From: Streptomyces tendae
GTDB taxonomy: Bacteria > Actinomycetota > Actinomycetes > Streptomycetales > Streptomycetaceae
Length of the DNA: 64,000 bases
Assembly (NCBI RefSeq): GCF_008632955.1
Contig: NZ_CP043959.1
Span: forward strand, 310,001 to 374,000
Reading direction: 5' to 3'
In this document: positions 16,111 to 24,549 of the stretch, piece after piece
How positions within the stretch are numbered: the stretch's first letter is position 1
Layout: each line of letters starts with the position of its first letter
The notes under the pieces: generated by a model
The model's input: the letters and a program-made list of their open reading frames with translations, nothing else
Databases searched by the model: none
Told to the model about the DNA's origin: nothing
Translations under genes and position numbers: made by a program

Positions 16111-16357
16111 TCACGCTGACCAACGGGCGTGCACCCCTGTGTCTTCCGCCGCATCTTTCACGCCCATGTCGGGCGCGGTGCCGGGCCGTCCGGATCGATC
16201 GGATTTTTTCGGAAGCGCACCGTACGGGCCCGTTTCCCGCTTCCTCGCTTCTCCCCCGAGCCCTGGCGTTCACCTCCGGTTCGTCCCGGTGCCGCCCGGG
16301 CGTGGCAGCGTCCCCCCAGGGCGGTACACGGACGGGTAAGAGGGGGCGCGGGCGACG

Positions 16358-16555
16358 ATGGAGAGCGGACCGGCGATCTTCACGGGGATGGTGTTCTGCC
16401 TGTTCGGCGCCGGTTTGCTGGCCTGGACCGTGACCCGCGCGCGGCACCGCCGGCCGGTCGCCCTCGGTGTGAGCCGTGTCGCATCGGTCACCGTCGCCGG
16501 CAGCGTCGCGGTCGTCTCCCTGGCCCTCGGCGCCTGGTGCTTCACCCGCCTCTGA
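16358..16555 (+). CDS. Small two-helix membrane protein
   Basis: This 65-residue protein has two hydrophobic helices (GMVFCLFGAGLLAWTVT and VASVTVAGSVAVVSLALG) joined by a basic loop (RARHRRP). A G-rich stretch upstream can serve as ribosome site. It sits upstream of topA in the same direction. No function can be assigned. Confidence 0.65.
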   Translation: MESGPAIFTGMVFCLFGAGLLAWTVTRARHRRPVALGVSRVASVTVAGSVAVVSLALGAWCFTRL

Positions 16556-16800
16556 GGAACCGGCGTCACCGGCCGCCGCCGGTAACCGTAAGATCGCGCT
16601 CCGCATATGGGCGGGCGGAGTCTGGACACTCCGGGCGGCAGGAACGGTGGTAGTCGGGTTACCGTTCGAGTGGCCGTTGCGGGCTTTTCCCGTTTGACAC
16701 GGGGGCGGGATGTACCGTCACACTCCGCAGCGTCACCATGACCCGCCCCCGGGGAGAAGCGCCTGGGGAGGCCCGAGCGTCGACGGAGAGAAGAGCGAAG

Positions 16801-19629
16801 TTGTCCCCGACCAGCGAGACCGCGAACGGCGGCCGCCGACTCGTCATCGTCGAGTCGCCTGCCAAGGCGAAGACGATCAAGGGCTATCTCGGCCCTGGCT
16901 ACATCGTCGAGGCGAGCGTCGGGCACATTCGCGACCTTCCCAACGGCGCTGCCGAGGTTCCGGAGAAGTACACCGGCGAGGTGCGCCGCCTCGGTGTGGA
17001 CGTCGACCATGACTTCCAGCCGATCTATGTGGTCAACGCGGACAAGAAGGCCCAGGTCAAGAAGCTCAAGGACCTGCTGAAGGAGTCCGACGAACTCTTC
17101 CTCGCCACCGATGAGGACCGCGAGGGCGAGGCCATCGCGTGGCACCTCCAGGAAGTGCTCAAGCCGAAGATCCCGGTCAAGCGCATGGTGTTCCACGAGA
17201 TCACCAAGGACGCGATCCGGGCGGCCGTGGCCAACCCGCGCGAGCTCAACCAGAAGCTGGTCGACGCCCAGGAGACCCGCCGCATCCTCGACCGTCTCTA
17301 CGGCTACGAGGTCTCGCCGGTCCTGTGGAAGAAGGTCATGCCGCGCCTGTCGGCCGGCCGCGTCCAGTCCGTGGCCACCCGGCTCGTGGTGGAGCGGGAG
17401 CGTGAGCGCATGGCGTTCCGCACCGCCGAGTACTGGGACCTGACCGGCACCTTCTCCACCGGCCGCGCCGGTGACGCGAGCGACCCGTCGACGCTGGTCG
17501 CCCGGCTGCAGACGGTCGACGGACGCCGGGTCGCGCAGGGCCGCGACTTCGACTCGCTGGGGCAGCTGAAGAGCGCCAACACCCTCCATCTCGACGAGGC
17601 GAACGCCCGCGCCCTCGCCGCCGCCCTGGCGGACACGCGGTTCGCGGTCCGCTCGGTCGAGTCCAAGCCGTACCGCCGCTCGCCGTACGCGCCGTTCCGT
17701 ACGACGACGCTGCAGCAGGAGGCGAGCCGCAAGCTCGGCTTCGGCGCCAAGGCCACCATGCAGGTCGCGCAGAAGCTGTACGAGAACGGCTACATCACTT
17801 ACATGCGTACGGACTCGACGACCCTGAGCGGGACGGCCGTCGCCGCCGCCCGCGCCCAGGTCACGCAGCTGTACGGAGCCGACTACCTGCCGCCGCAGCC
17901 GCGCACCTACGCGGGCAAGGTGAAGAACGCGCAGGAGGCGCACGAGGCGATCCGTCCTTCGGGGGACCGTTTCCGCACGCCCGCCGAGACCGGGCTGACC
18001 GGTGACCAGTTCAAGCTGTACGAGCTGATCTGGAAGCGGACCGTCGCCTCGCAGATGAAGGACGCGACCGGCAACTCCGTCACCGTGAAGATCGGCGGCA
18101 CATCCGCCGACGGCCGTGACGTCGAGTTCAGCGCGTCCGGCAAGACCATCACCTTCCACGGCTTCCTCAAGGCCTACGTCGAGGGCGCCGACGACCCGAA
18201 CGCCGAGCTCGACGACCGTGAGCGCCGGCTGCCGCAGGTCGCCGAGGGCGACGCGCTGAGCGCCGAGGAGATCTCGGTCGACGGGCACGCCACCAAGCCC
18301 CCGGCCCGCTACACCGAGGCGTCGCTGGTCAAGGAGCTGGAGGAGCGGGAGATCGGCCGCCCGTCGACGTACGCGTCGATCATCGGCACGATCCTCGACC
18401 GCGGCTACGTGTTCAAGAAGGGCACGGCCCTGGTGCCGTCCTTCCTCTCCTTCGCCGTGGTCAACCTGCTGGAGAAGCACTTCGGCCGGCTGGTCGACTA
18501 CGACTTCACCGCGCGCATGGAGGACGACCTCGACCGCATCGCGCGCGGCGAGGCCCGCGCCGTGCCGTGGCTGAAGAGGTTCTACTTCGGCGAGGGCACC
18601 GGCAACGGCGACGCGGCCGAGGCGGGCAACGGTGACGGGGACCACCTCGGCGGCCTCAAGGAGCTGGTGACCGACCTGGGTGCCATCGACGCGCGCGAGG
18701 TGTCGTCGTTCCCGGTGGGCAACGGCATCGTGCTGCGGGTCGGGCGCTACGGCCCGTACATCGAGCGCGGCGAGAAGGACACCGAGCAGCACCAGCGCGC
18801 CGACATCCCGGAGGATCTGGCCCCCGACGAGCTGGACGTCGAGCTCGCCGAGGAACTGCTCGCCAAGCCGAGCGGCGACTTCGAACTGGGCACCGACCCG
18901 GCGACCGGGCACACGATCGTCGCCAAGGACGGCCGCTACGGCCCGTACGTCACCGAGGTCCTTCCCGAGGGCACCCCGAAGACCGGCAAGAACGCGGTCA
19001 AGCCGCGTACCGCCTCCCTCTTCAAGTCGATGTCCCTGGACACGGTGACGCTCGACGACGCGCTGAAGCTGATGTCCCTGCCGCGCGTGGTCGGCACCGA
19101 CCCCGAGGGCCAGGAGATCACCGCGCAGAACGGCCGCTACGGGCCCTACCTGAAGAAGGGGACGGACTCGCGGTCGCTGCAGTCGGAGGAGCAGCTCTTC
19201 ACCATCACGCTGGAGGAGGCGCTGGCGATCTACGCCCAGCCCAAGCAGCGTGGCCGGGCCGCGGCCAAGCCGCCGCTGAAGGAGCTGGGCACCGACCCGG
19301 TCAGCGAGAAGCCGGTCGTGGTGAAGGACGGCCGCTTCGGCCCGTACGTGACCGACGGCGAGACGAACGCCACGCTGCGCTCGGGCGACAGTGTGGAGAC
19401 GATCACGCCGGAGCGCGGCTTCGAGCTGCTCGCCGAGAAGCGGGCCAAGGGTCCCGCCAAGAAGACGGCGAAGAAGACCGCCAAGAAGACGACGGCCAAG
19501 AAGGCGCCCGCGAAGAAGACCGCGGCCGCCAAGACGACCGCGGCGAAGAAGACCACGGCCGCCAAGAAGACGACGACGAAGAAGGCCGCCGCCAAGAAGG
19601 CGACCGCGGCGAACGGCGCGGAGGACTGA
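16801..19629 (+). CDS. topA: DNA topoisomerase I (type IA) with lysine-rich tail
   Basis: This is the 942-residue enzyme that relaxes negative supercoils. The Toprim domain opens with LVIVESPAKAKTIKGYLG and holds the metal site DEDREGEAIAWHL. The active tyrosine is in YITYMRTDS, residue 334 by count from the chosen start. The C-terminus lacks Cys4 zinc fingers; instead there are four topoisomerase C-terminal repeats with RYGPY or RFGPY, then a tail of about 65 residues of KK(T/A) repeats. Such lysine repeats are known in Streptomyces TopA, where they raise processivity. The start chosen is TTG 16801, giving the family N-terminus and having GGAGAGAAG upstream; ATG 16738 would add 21 unrelated residues. 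Confidence 0.96.
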   Translation: MSPTSETANGGRRLVIVESPAKAKTIKGYLGPGYIVEASVGHIRDLPNGAAEVPEKYTGEVRRLGVDVDHDFQPIYVVNADKKAQVKKLKDLLKESDELFLATDEDREGEAIAWHLQEVLKPKIPVKRMVFHEITKDAIRAAVANPRELNQKLVDAQETRRILDRLYGYEVSPVLWKKVMPRLSAGRVQSVATRLVVERERERMAFRTAEYWDLTGTFSTGRAGDASDPSTLVARLQTVDGRRVAQGRDFDSLGQLKSANTLHLDEANARALAAALADTRFAVRSVESKPYRRSPYAPFRTTTLQQEASRKLGFGAKATMQVAQKLYENGYITYMRTDSTTLSGTAVAAARAQVTQLYGADYLPPQPRTYAGKVKNAQEAHEAIRPSGDRFRTPAETGLTGDQFKLYELIWKRTVASQMKDATGNSVTVKIGGTSADGRDVEFSASGKTITFHGFLKAYVEGADDPNAELDDRERRLPQVAEGDALSAEEISVDGHATKPPARYTEASLVKELEEREIGRPSTYASIIGTILDRGYVFKKGTALVPSFLSFAVVNLLEKHFGRLVDYDFTARMEDDLDRIARGEARAVPWLKRFYFGEGTGNGDAAEAGNGDGDHLGGLKELVTDLGAIDAREVSSFPVGNGIVLRVGRYGPYIERGEKDTEQHQRADIPEDLAPDELDVELAEELLAKPSGDFELGTDPATGHTIVAKDGRYGPYVTEVLPEGTPKTGKNAVKPRTASLFKSMSLDTVTLDDALKLMSLPRVVGTDPEGQEITAQNGRYGPYLKKGTDSRSLQSEEQLFTITLEEALAIYAQPKQRGRAAAKPPLKELGTDPVSEKPVVVKDGRFGPYVTDGETNATLRSGDSVETITPERGFELLAEKRAKGPAKKTAKKTAKKTTAKKAPAKKTAAAKTTAAKKTTAAKKTTTKKAAAKKATAANGAED

Positions 19630-19642
19630 TCCCCGTCCGGTG

Positions 19643-19706
19643 ACGCCGGGTTCCACCACCCGGCGTTCGGAATGCGAACGTCCCGGCACGGTTCCGTGTC
19701 GGGACG
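19643..19706 (+). terminator. Tandem hairpins after topA
   Basis: ACGCCGGGT (19643-19651) pairs perfectly with ACCCGGCGT (19658-19666). A second, slightly imperfect stem pairs CGTCCCGGCAC (19679-19689) with GTGTCGGGACG (19696-19706). Together they should end the topA transcript before the next gene. Confidence 0.75.
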
Positions 19707-19763
19707 TGTGCATGTCAGGCGCGTCGGCCGCGGGCTGTCCTCGCGGGCCGATAGGCTGAACGC

Positions 19764-22700
19764 ATGACGCGAGCCGAGCAGCCCACGGCCCCTCAACCGG
19801 CCCCCGACGACGCCCTTGTCGCGGACTCCCGCGAGCGTGCCGTCCGCGCCCTGCTGCGCCGACCGCAGGTGAAACGACTGTGGAGCGCGCAGCTCGTGGG
19901 CGGGATCGGTGACGTCCTCGCCCTCCTCGTGCTGGTGCTCCTGGCCCTCCAGGCCTCGGTCGCCGAGCAGGCGTTCGGCGGCGGGTACCGCGGAGCGGCG
20001 TTCGCAGTGGCGACCGTTTTCGGCGTGCGCATCCTCGCGACGCTGCTGTTCGGCGCCGTGCTCCTCGGCCCGCTCACCTCACTCACCTCCCAGGACGGGC
20101 CCCTGGACCGCCGCTGGACCATGGTCGGCGCGGACGGACTGCGGGCCGCGCTGCTCATCGTGGCGCCGCTGTGGATCGACTGGACCCCGGACAACGCGCT
20201 GGCGATCCTCCTGGTCACCGCGTTCGTGGCCGGCGTCGCCGAGCGGTTCTGGACGGTGTGCCGCGAGAGCGCCGCGCCCGCCCTGCTGCCCGGACCGCCG
20301 CCCGAGGGCGCCAGCATCCGGCCGCTGCCCGACCACATGGACGCCCTGCGCCGGCTGTCCCTGCGCACCGGCTTCGTCGCGATACCGCTCGCCGCCCTGA
20401 CGCTCGTCGTCGCCGCCCTGTGCAACAACCTGCTGGGCACGGGGATCGAGTGGTTCGGCGAGCACCAGGCGGCGCTCGCCTCGTACGTCGCGGCGGGACT
20501 GTTCGCCGCGTCGCTGTCCGTCGTCACCTTCCTGGACCTGCCCGGCACCCGCACGCCCCGCCCGCGCTCGCCGCTGGAGGGCCTGCGCCGCCCGCGGGGC
20601 GCCGCAGGACCCGACAAGGGCCGCACCGGCGCGCTGCCGCTGCTGGTGCTCGCGGGCGCGTCCGTGGCCGGCGCGGTGGCGGCCGCCGTCGCCGTGTCGG
20701 TGCTGCACGCCAAGGACCTGGGCGGCGGGCCCGTGCTCTTCGGCCTGATGGTGGGCGCGCTGACCGGCGGCGTGGTCGTCGGCATCCGTACCGCGCCGCT
20801 GCTGATGCCGTCCCTGTCCCGGCGCCGGATGCTCTCCCTCACGCTCGCCTTCACGGGCGTCGCCCTGCTGGCCGCCGGACTCGTGCCGGACGTGACCAGC
20901 GTGCTGCTGATCCTGACCCTGGCCGGCGCCGGCGCGGGAATGGCCGCCAACATCGGGCACACCCTGCTCGACCAGGAGACCGAGGAGCAGCGCCGGGCCC
21001 GGGTCACCGAGCACCTGCACGCGGTGGTCCGCGTGTACGTGGCGCTCGGCGCGGTCGTCGCCCCCGTGGCGGCGGCGGCGATCGGACCGCACCGCCTGGA
21101 GAACGGCAAGTTCGTCTTCGCGCACGGCGGCGCCGCCTTCACGCTCATACTGGTCGGCGCGCTGCTGCTGCCGGTGGCCGCGCTGGTGCTGGCCAAGGTC
21201 GACGACCGCTCCGGCGTCCCGCTGCGGCAGGACCTGCGCGACGCGCTGCTCGGCGGCGACGACCCCGCGCCCACCTCCGCCGCCTCCGGTTTCTTCATCG
21301 CCCTGGAGGGCGGCGACGGCGCCGGGAAGTCCACCCAGGCCGAGGCGCTCGCCGAGTGGATCCGCTCCAAGGGCCACGAGGTCGTCCTCACGCGCGAGCC
21401 GGGGGCGACCCCGGTCGGCAAGCGGCTGCGCTCCATCCTGCTGGACGTCTCCAGCGCCGGCCTCTCGCACCGCGCCGAGGCCCTGCTGTACGCCGCCGAC
21501 CGCGCGGAGCACGTCGACACCGTCGTGCGCCCGGCGCTGGAGCGCGGCGCCGTGGTCATCAGCGACCGGTACATCGACTCCTCCGTCGCCTACCAGGGCG
21601 CCGGGCGGGACCTGTCGCCCACCGAGATCGCCCGCATCAACCGCTGGGCCACCGACGGACTCGTACCGCACCTGACGGTGCTGCTCGACGTCTCGCCGGA
21701 GGCCGCGCGGGAGCGCTTCACCGAGGCGCCCGACCGGCTGGAGTCCGAGCCCGCGGAGTTCCACGCGCGCGTGCGCTCCGGCTTCCTCACGCTGGCCGCC
21801 GCCGACCCCGGCCGCTATCTGGTGGTCGACGCCGGCCAGGAGCCGGAGGCGGTCACCACGGTGATCCGGCACCGGCTCGACCGGGTGCTGCCGCTGTCCG
21901 AGGCCGAGATCGCGGCGCGCGAGGAGGCGCGCCGCAAGGCCGAGGAAGAGGCCCGCCGCAAGGCGGAGGAGGAGGCCGCCCGCAAGGCCGAGGAGGAGCG
22001 CCTGGAGCGTGAGCGCGAGGAGCAGCTCGCCAAGCTGCGCGCCGAGGAGGAGGAGCGCAAGCGGCGCGAGCTGGAGGAGGCCCAGCGGCGCGAGGCCGAG
22101 CGGCAGGCGGAGGAGGCCCGGCAGCGTGCCGAGGAGGCCCGCCGGCGTGCCGAGGAGGAGCGTCAGCGGCTGCTCGCCGAGGAGAAGGCGCGTGCCGAGG
22201 AGGAGGCGCGCCGCAAGGCCGAGGAGGAGCGCCGCCGCAAGCAGGCCGAGGAAGAGGAGCGGCTGCGCGCCGAGGCGGAGGCACAGCGCCTGGAGAAGCA
22301 GCGCAAGGCGGAGGAGGCACTGCTGCGCGCGGAGCAGGCCCGGCAGCTCGCCGAGCGCGCGGCGGCCGCCGCGGAGGCGGGCCCGCGCAACACCGTGACG
22401 CCCTCCGAGGCCCCGGCCCGGCCCTCCGGAACGCCGCCCCGGCCTTCCGCGGGTCCGGCCGCCGACGAGGCCCTGACCGTGCCGACGCCGCTGGTGACGC
22501 CGACGAACGCGACGGGCGGACCGGTGGACGAGACGGCCGTACTGCCCCGGGTGCGGGACGAGGACGGCGCACCGGAGCCGGACCGGCCGGCGCCGGCCGA
22601 CACCGAGGTGACGACGGAACTGCCCCTGCCGCAGGTGCCGCCGGGTGCGGCGGACGAGACGGCGGTGCTGCCCCCGGTTCCGCCGGGCGCGGCCGACGAG

Positions 22701-22949
22701 ACGGCGGTACTGCCTCCGGTGCGGGGCGGCGAGCCCGGTCCGGGCCGGGGCGCGGAGGAGCCCGAGGACCGTACGCGTGAGCTGCCCCAGGTGGACGCCG
22801 AAGGCGCCCCGCGCCGTCGGCAGCGGTCCGACTGGGCCGAGGAGACCCCGCTGGACGACCTGCCGTCCCTGGCCGACGAACTGCTCGGCCCGCACGACGA
22901 CCAGGGCGACGACGAGGGCCGTGGCGGCGGGCGGTGGCGTCGGCGCTGA
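19764..22949 (+). CDS. tmk: Fusion: MFS-like membrane domain, thymidylate kinase, coiled coil and disordered tail
   Basis: This 1061-residue fusion has four parts. Residues 1-490 form about 12 membrane helices resembling a major facilitator. Residues about 510-715 are dTMP kinase: P-loop ALEGGDGAGKST, TREPGATPVGKRLRS, and SDRYIDSSVAYQGAG. Residues about 720-870 are an almost uninterrupted charged coiled coil of RRKAEEEARRKAEEE type. The rest is Pro-rich and holds three copies of DETAVLP. The kinase makes dTDP for DNA synthesis; the membrane part ties it to the membrane. The same fusion order is known from S. coelicolor next to topA. The role of the transport-like part is unknown. Confidence 0.92.
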   Translation: MTRAEQPTAPQPAPDDALVADSRERAVRALLRRPQVKRLWSAQLVGGIGDVLALLVLVLLALQASVAEQAFGGGYRGAAFAVATVFGVRILATLLFGAVLLGPLTSLTSQDGPLDRRWTMVGADGLRAALLIVAPLWIDWTPDNALAILLVTAFVAGVAERFWTVCRESAAPALLPGPPPEGASIRPLPDHMDALRRLSLRTGFVAIPLAALTLVVAALCNNLLGTGIEWFGEHQAALASYVAAGLFAASLSVVTFLDLPGTRTPRPRSPLEGLRRPRGAAGPDKGRTGALPLLVLAGASVAGAVAAAVAVSVLHAKDLGGGPVLFGLMVGALTGGVVVGIRTAPLLMPSLSRRRMLSLTLAFTGVALLAAGLVPDVTSVLLILTLAGAGAGMAANIGHTLLDQETEEQRRARVTEHLHAVVRVYVALGAVVAPVAAAAIGPHRLENGKFVFAHGGAAFTLILVGALLLPVAALVLAKVDDRSGVPLRQDLRDALLGGDDPAPTSAASGFFIALEGGDGAGKSTQAEALAEWIRSKGHEVVLTREPGATPVGKRLRSILLDVSSAGLSHRAEALLYAADRAEHVDTVVRPALERGAVVISDRYIDSSVAYQGAGRDLSPTEIARINRWATDGLVPHLTVLLDVSPEAARERFTEAPDRLESEPAEFHARVRSGFLTLAAADPGRYLVVDAGQEPEAVTTVIRHRLDRVLPLSEAEIAAREEARRKAEEEARRKAEEEAARKAEEERLEREREEQLAKLRAEEEERKRRELEEAQRREAERQAEEARQRAEEARRRAEEERQRLLAEEKARAEEEARRKAEEERRRKQAEEEERLRAEAEAQRLEKQRKAEEALLRAEQARQLAERAAAAAEAGPRNTVTPSEAPARPSGTPPRPSAGPAADEALTVPTPLVTPTNATGGPVDETAVLPRVRDEDGAPEPDRPAPADTEVTTELPLPQVPPGAADETAVLPPVPPGAADETAVLPPVRGGEPGPGRGAEEPEDRTRELPQVDAEGAPRRRQRSDWAEETPLDDLPSLADELLGPHDDQGDDEGRGGGRWRRR

Positions 22950-22969
22950 GGGGCGCTTGTTCCACAGGT

Positions 22970-23003
22970 GGTGCCGGGCGGGCCTTCGGGCGCGCCCGGC
23001 ACC
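22970..23003 (+). terminator. Hairpin after the tmk fusion
   Basis: GGTGCCGGGCG (22970-22980) pairs perfectly over 11 bp with CGCCCGGCACC (22993-23003), between tmk and holB. Confidence 0.75.
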
Positions 23004-23106
23004 GTCGTAGGCGGCGGATGTGACGCCCGCCGGGACGGGTGTGTCGGTGCCGACCCGCACAATGGATCCGGCAAGGCACCGATGTGACGGAAGGGCGGGC
23101 TGACCC

Positions 23107-24312
23107 ATGACCGTGTGGGACGACCTCGTCGGACAGCAGCGGGTGAGCGAACAGCTCGCCGCCGCCGCCCGGGACGCGGACGCGCTCGTCACCGCCGCGT
23201 CGAGCGACGCGCCCCCGCCCGAGGCGTCCCGCATGACCCACGCGTGGCTGTTCACCGGCCCGCCCGGCGCCGGCCGCAACCAGGCGGCGCGGGCCTTCGC
23301 CGCCGCGCTGCAGTGCGTCAGCCCGGACCGGGCCCTCGGCGGGACCCCCGGCTGCGGCTTCTGCGACGGCTGCCACACCGCGCTGGTCGGCACCCACGCC
23401 GACGTCTCCACGGTCGCCGCCGTCGGCGCGGAGATCCTGGTCAAGGACATGCGCGACACCGTCCGCAAGTCGTTCACCGCCCCGGCGAACGGCCGCTGGC
23501 AGGTGATCCTCGTCGAGGACGCCGAGCGGCTCAACGAGAAGTCGGCCAACGCCGTCCTCAAGGCCGTCGAGGAGCCCGCCCCCCGTACGGTCTGGCTGCT
23601 GTGCGCGCCCTCCGTCGAGGACGTCCTGCCGACGATCCGCTCCCGCTGCCGCCACCTCAACCTGAGCACGCCGTCGGTGGACGCCGTCGCCGACATGCTG
23701 ATCCGGCGCGAGGGCATCGAACCGGACGTCGCCGCCTCCGTCGCCCGCGCCACCCAGGGCCACGTCGACCGGGCGCGCCGTCTGGCCACCGACCCGGCCG
23801 CCCGCGCCCGCCGCGCCTCCGTGCTGAAGCTGCCGCTGCGGGTCGAGGACGTCGGCGGGGCGCTGAAGGCCGCTCAGGAACTCGTCGACGCGGCGGCCGA
23901 GGACGCCAAGCAGCTCGCCGAGGAGATGGACGGCAAGGAGACCGAGGACCTCAAGGCGGCGCTCGGCGCGGTCCAGGGCGGCCGACTGCCCCGCGGCACG
24001 GCAGGGGTGGTCAAGGACCTGGAGGACATGCAGAAGCGGCGTAGGACGCGGACCCAGCGCGACAGCCTCGACGTCGCCCTGGCCGACCTCACCAGCTTCT
24101 ACCGGGACGTCCTCGCCCTGCAGCTCGGCTCCCGCATCGCCCTCGCCAACACGGACGCCGAGGACGCGCTGGAGCGACTGGCCCGGAACAGCACCCCGGA
24201 GGCCACGCTGCGCCGGATCGAGGCGATCGCCGCCTGCGGTGAGGCACTGGACCGCAACGTGGCGCCGCTGCTCGCGGTGGAGGCGATGACGATGGCGCTG
24301 AGGGCGGGCTGA
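23107..24312 (+). CDS. holB: DNA polymerase III delta' subunit
   Basis: This 401-residue clamp-loader subunit has AAA+ features. The N-terminus (VWDDLVGQQRVSEQL) is typical, and the Walker A region is modified (FTGPPGAGRNQAARAFA, with Arg-Asn in place of Lys-Thr), as expected for an ATPase-inactive delta'. A zinc module CGFCDGC follows, then LVEDAERLNEKSANAVLKAV, and the sensor/arginine segment PTIRSRCRH. It loads the sliding clamp at replication forks with DnaX and delta. ATG 23107 has GAAGGGCGG upstream. Gene order tmk-holB is common in bacteria. Confidence 0.93.
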   Translation: MTVWDDLVGQQRVSEQLAAAARDADALVTAASSDAPPPEASRMTHAWLFTGPPGAGRNQAARAFAAALQCVSPDRALGGTPGCGFCDGCHTALVGTHADVSTVAAVGAEILVKDMRDTVRKSFTAPANGRWQVILVEDAERLNEKSANAVLKAVEEPAPRTVWLLCAPSVEDVLPTIRSRCRHLNLSTPSVDAVADMLIRREGIEPDVAASVARATQGHVDRARRLATDPAARARRASVLKLPLRVEDVGGALKAAQELVDAAAEDAKQLAEEMDGKETEDLKAALGAVQGGRLPRGTAGVVKDLEDMQKRRRTRTQRDSLDVALADLTSFYRDVLALQLGSRIALANTDAEDALERLARNSTPEATLRRIEAIAACGEALDRNVAPLLAVEAMTMALRAG

Positions 24313-24337
24313 GCCGGCGTCACCCGGGGAACCGGTC

Positions 24338-24437
24338 GAGCCACCGTCACGGAGGGTTGGTCGAGCCACCGTCACGGAGGGTTGGCCGAGCCACGGTCAC
24401 CGAAGGCCGGTCGAGCCACGGTCACCGAAGGCCGGCT
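24338..24437. repeat. 25-bp tandem repeat, four copies
   Basis: Four contiguous 25-bp units start at 24338, 24363, 24388 and 24413, each beginning GAGCCAC(C/G)GTCAC. Units 1 and 2 differ at one base, units 3 and 4 at two; pair 1-2 and pair 3-4 differ in the second half. A degenerate unit precedes at 24311. The tract fills much of the 237-bp gap between holB and the peptidase gene. There are no spacers. Confidence 0.9.
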
Positions 24438-24549
24438 GAGCCCCCGCACGACGGCGGCCCGGTCATACCGCGCCGTGGCGCCGTAACTCGTACGGGGAAC
24501 GGCGTGTGCACAGAGCATTCACCCGGTCGCGCACCGTTACGCTCGCAGC

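Noticed and set aside
16270..19713. Very long minus-strand open frame (1147 codons) opposite topA
   Set aside because: It is the antisense shadow of topA in high-GC DNA; the translation is low-complexity (Arg/Leu/Gly) with no family motif.
20079..23789. Long minus-strand open frame (1236 codons) opposite the tmk fusion and holB
   Set aside because: Antisense to two well-supported genes; composition is typical of GC-frame shadows.
24338..24437. Possible CRISPR array
   Set aside because: The 25-bp units are directly contiguous with no spacers; no cas genes are present. The same holds for the 42-bp repeats.
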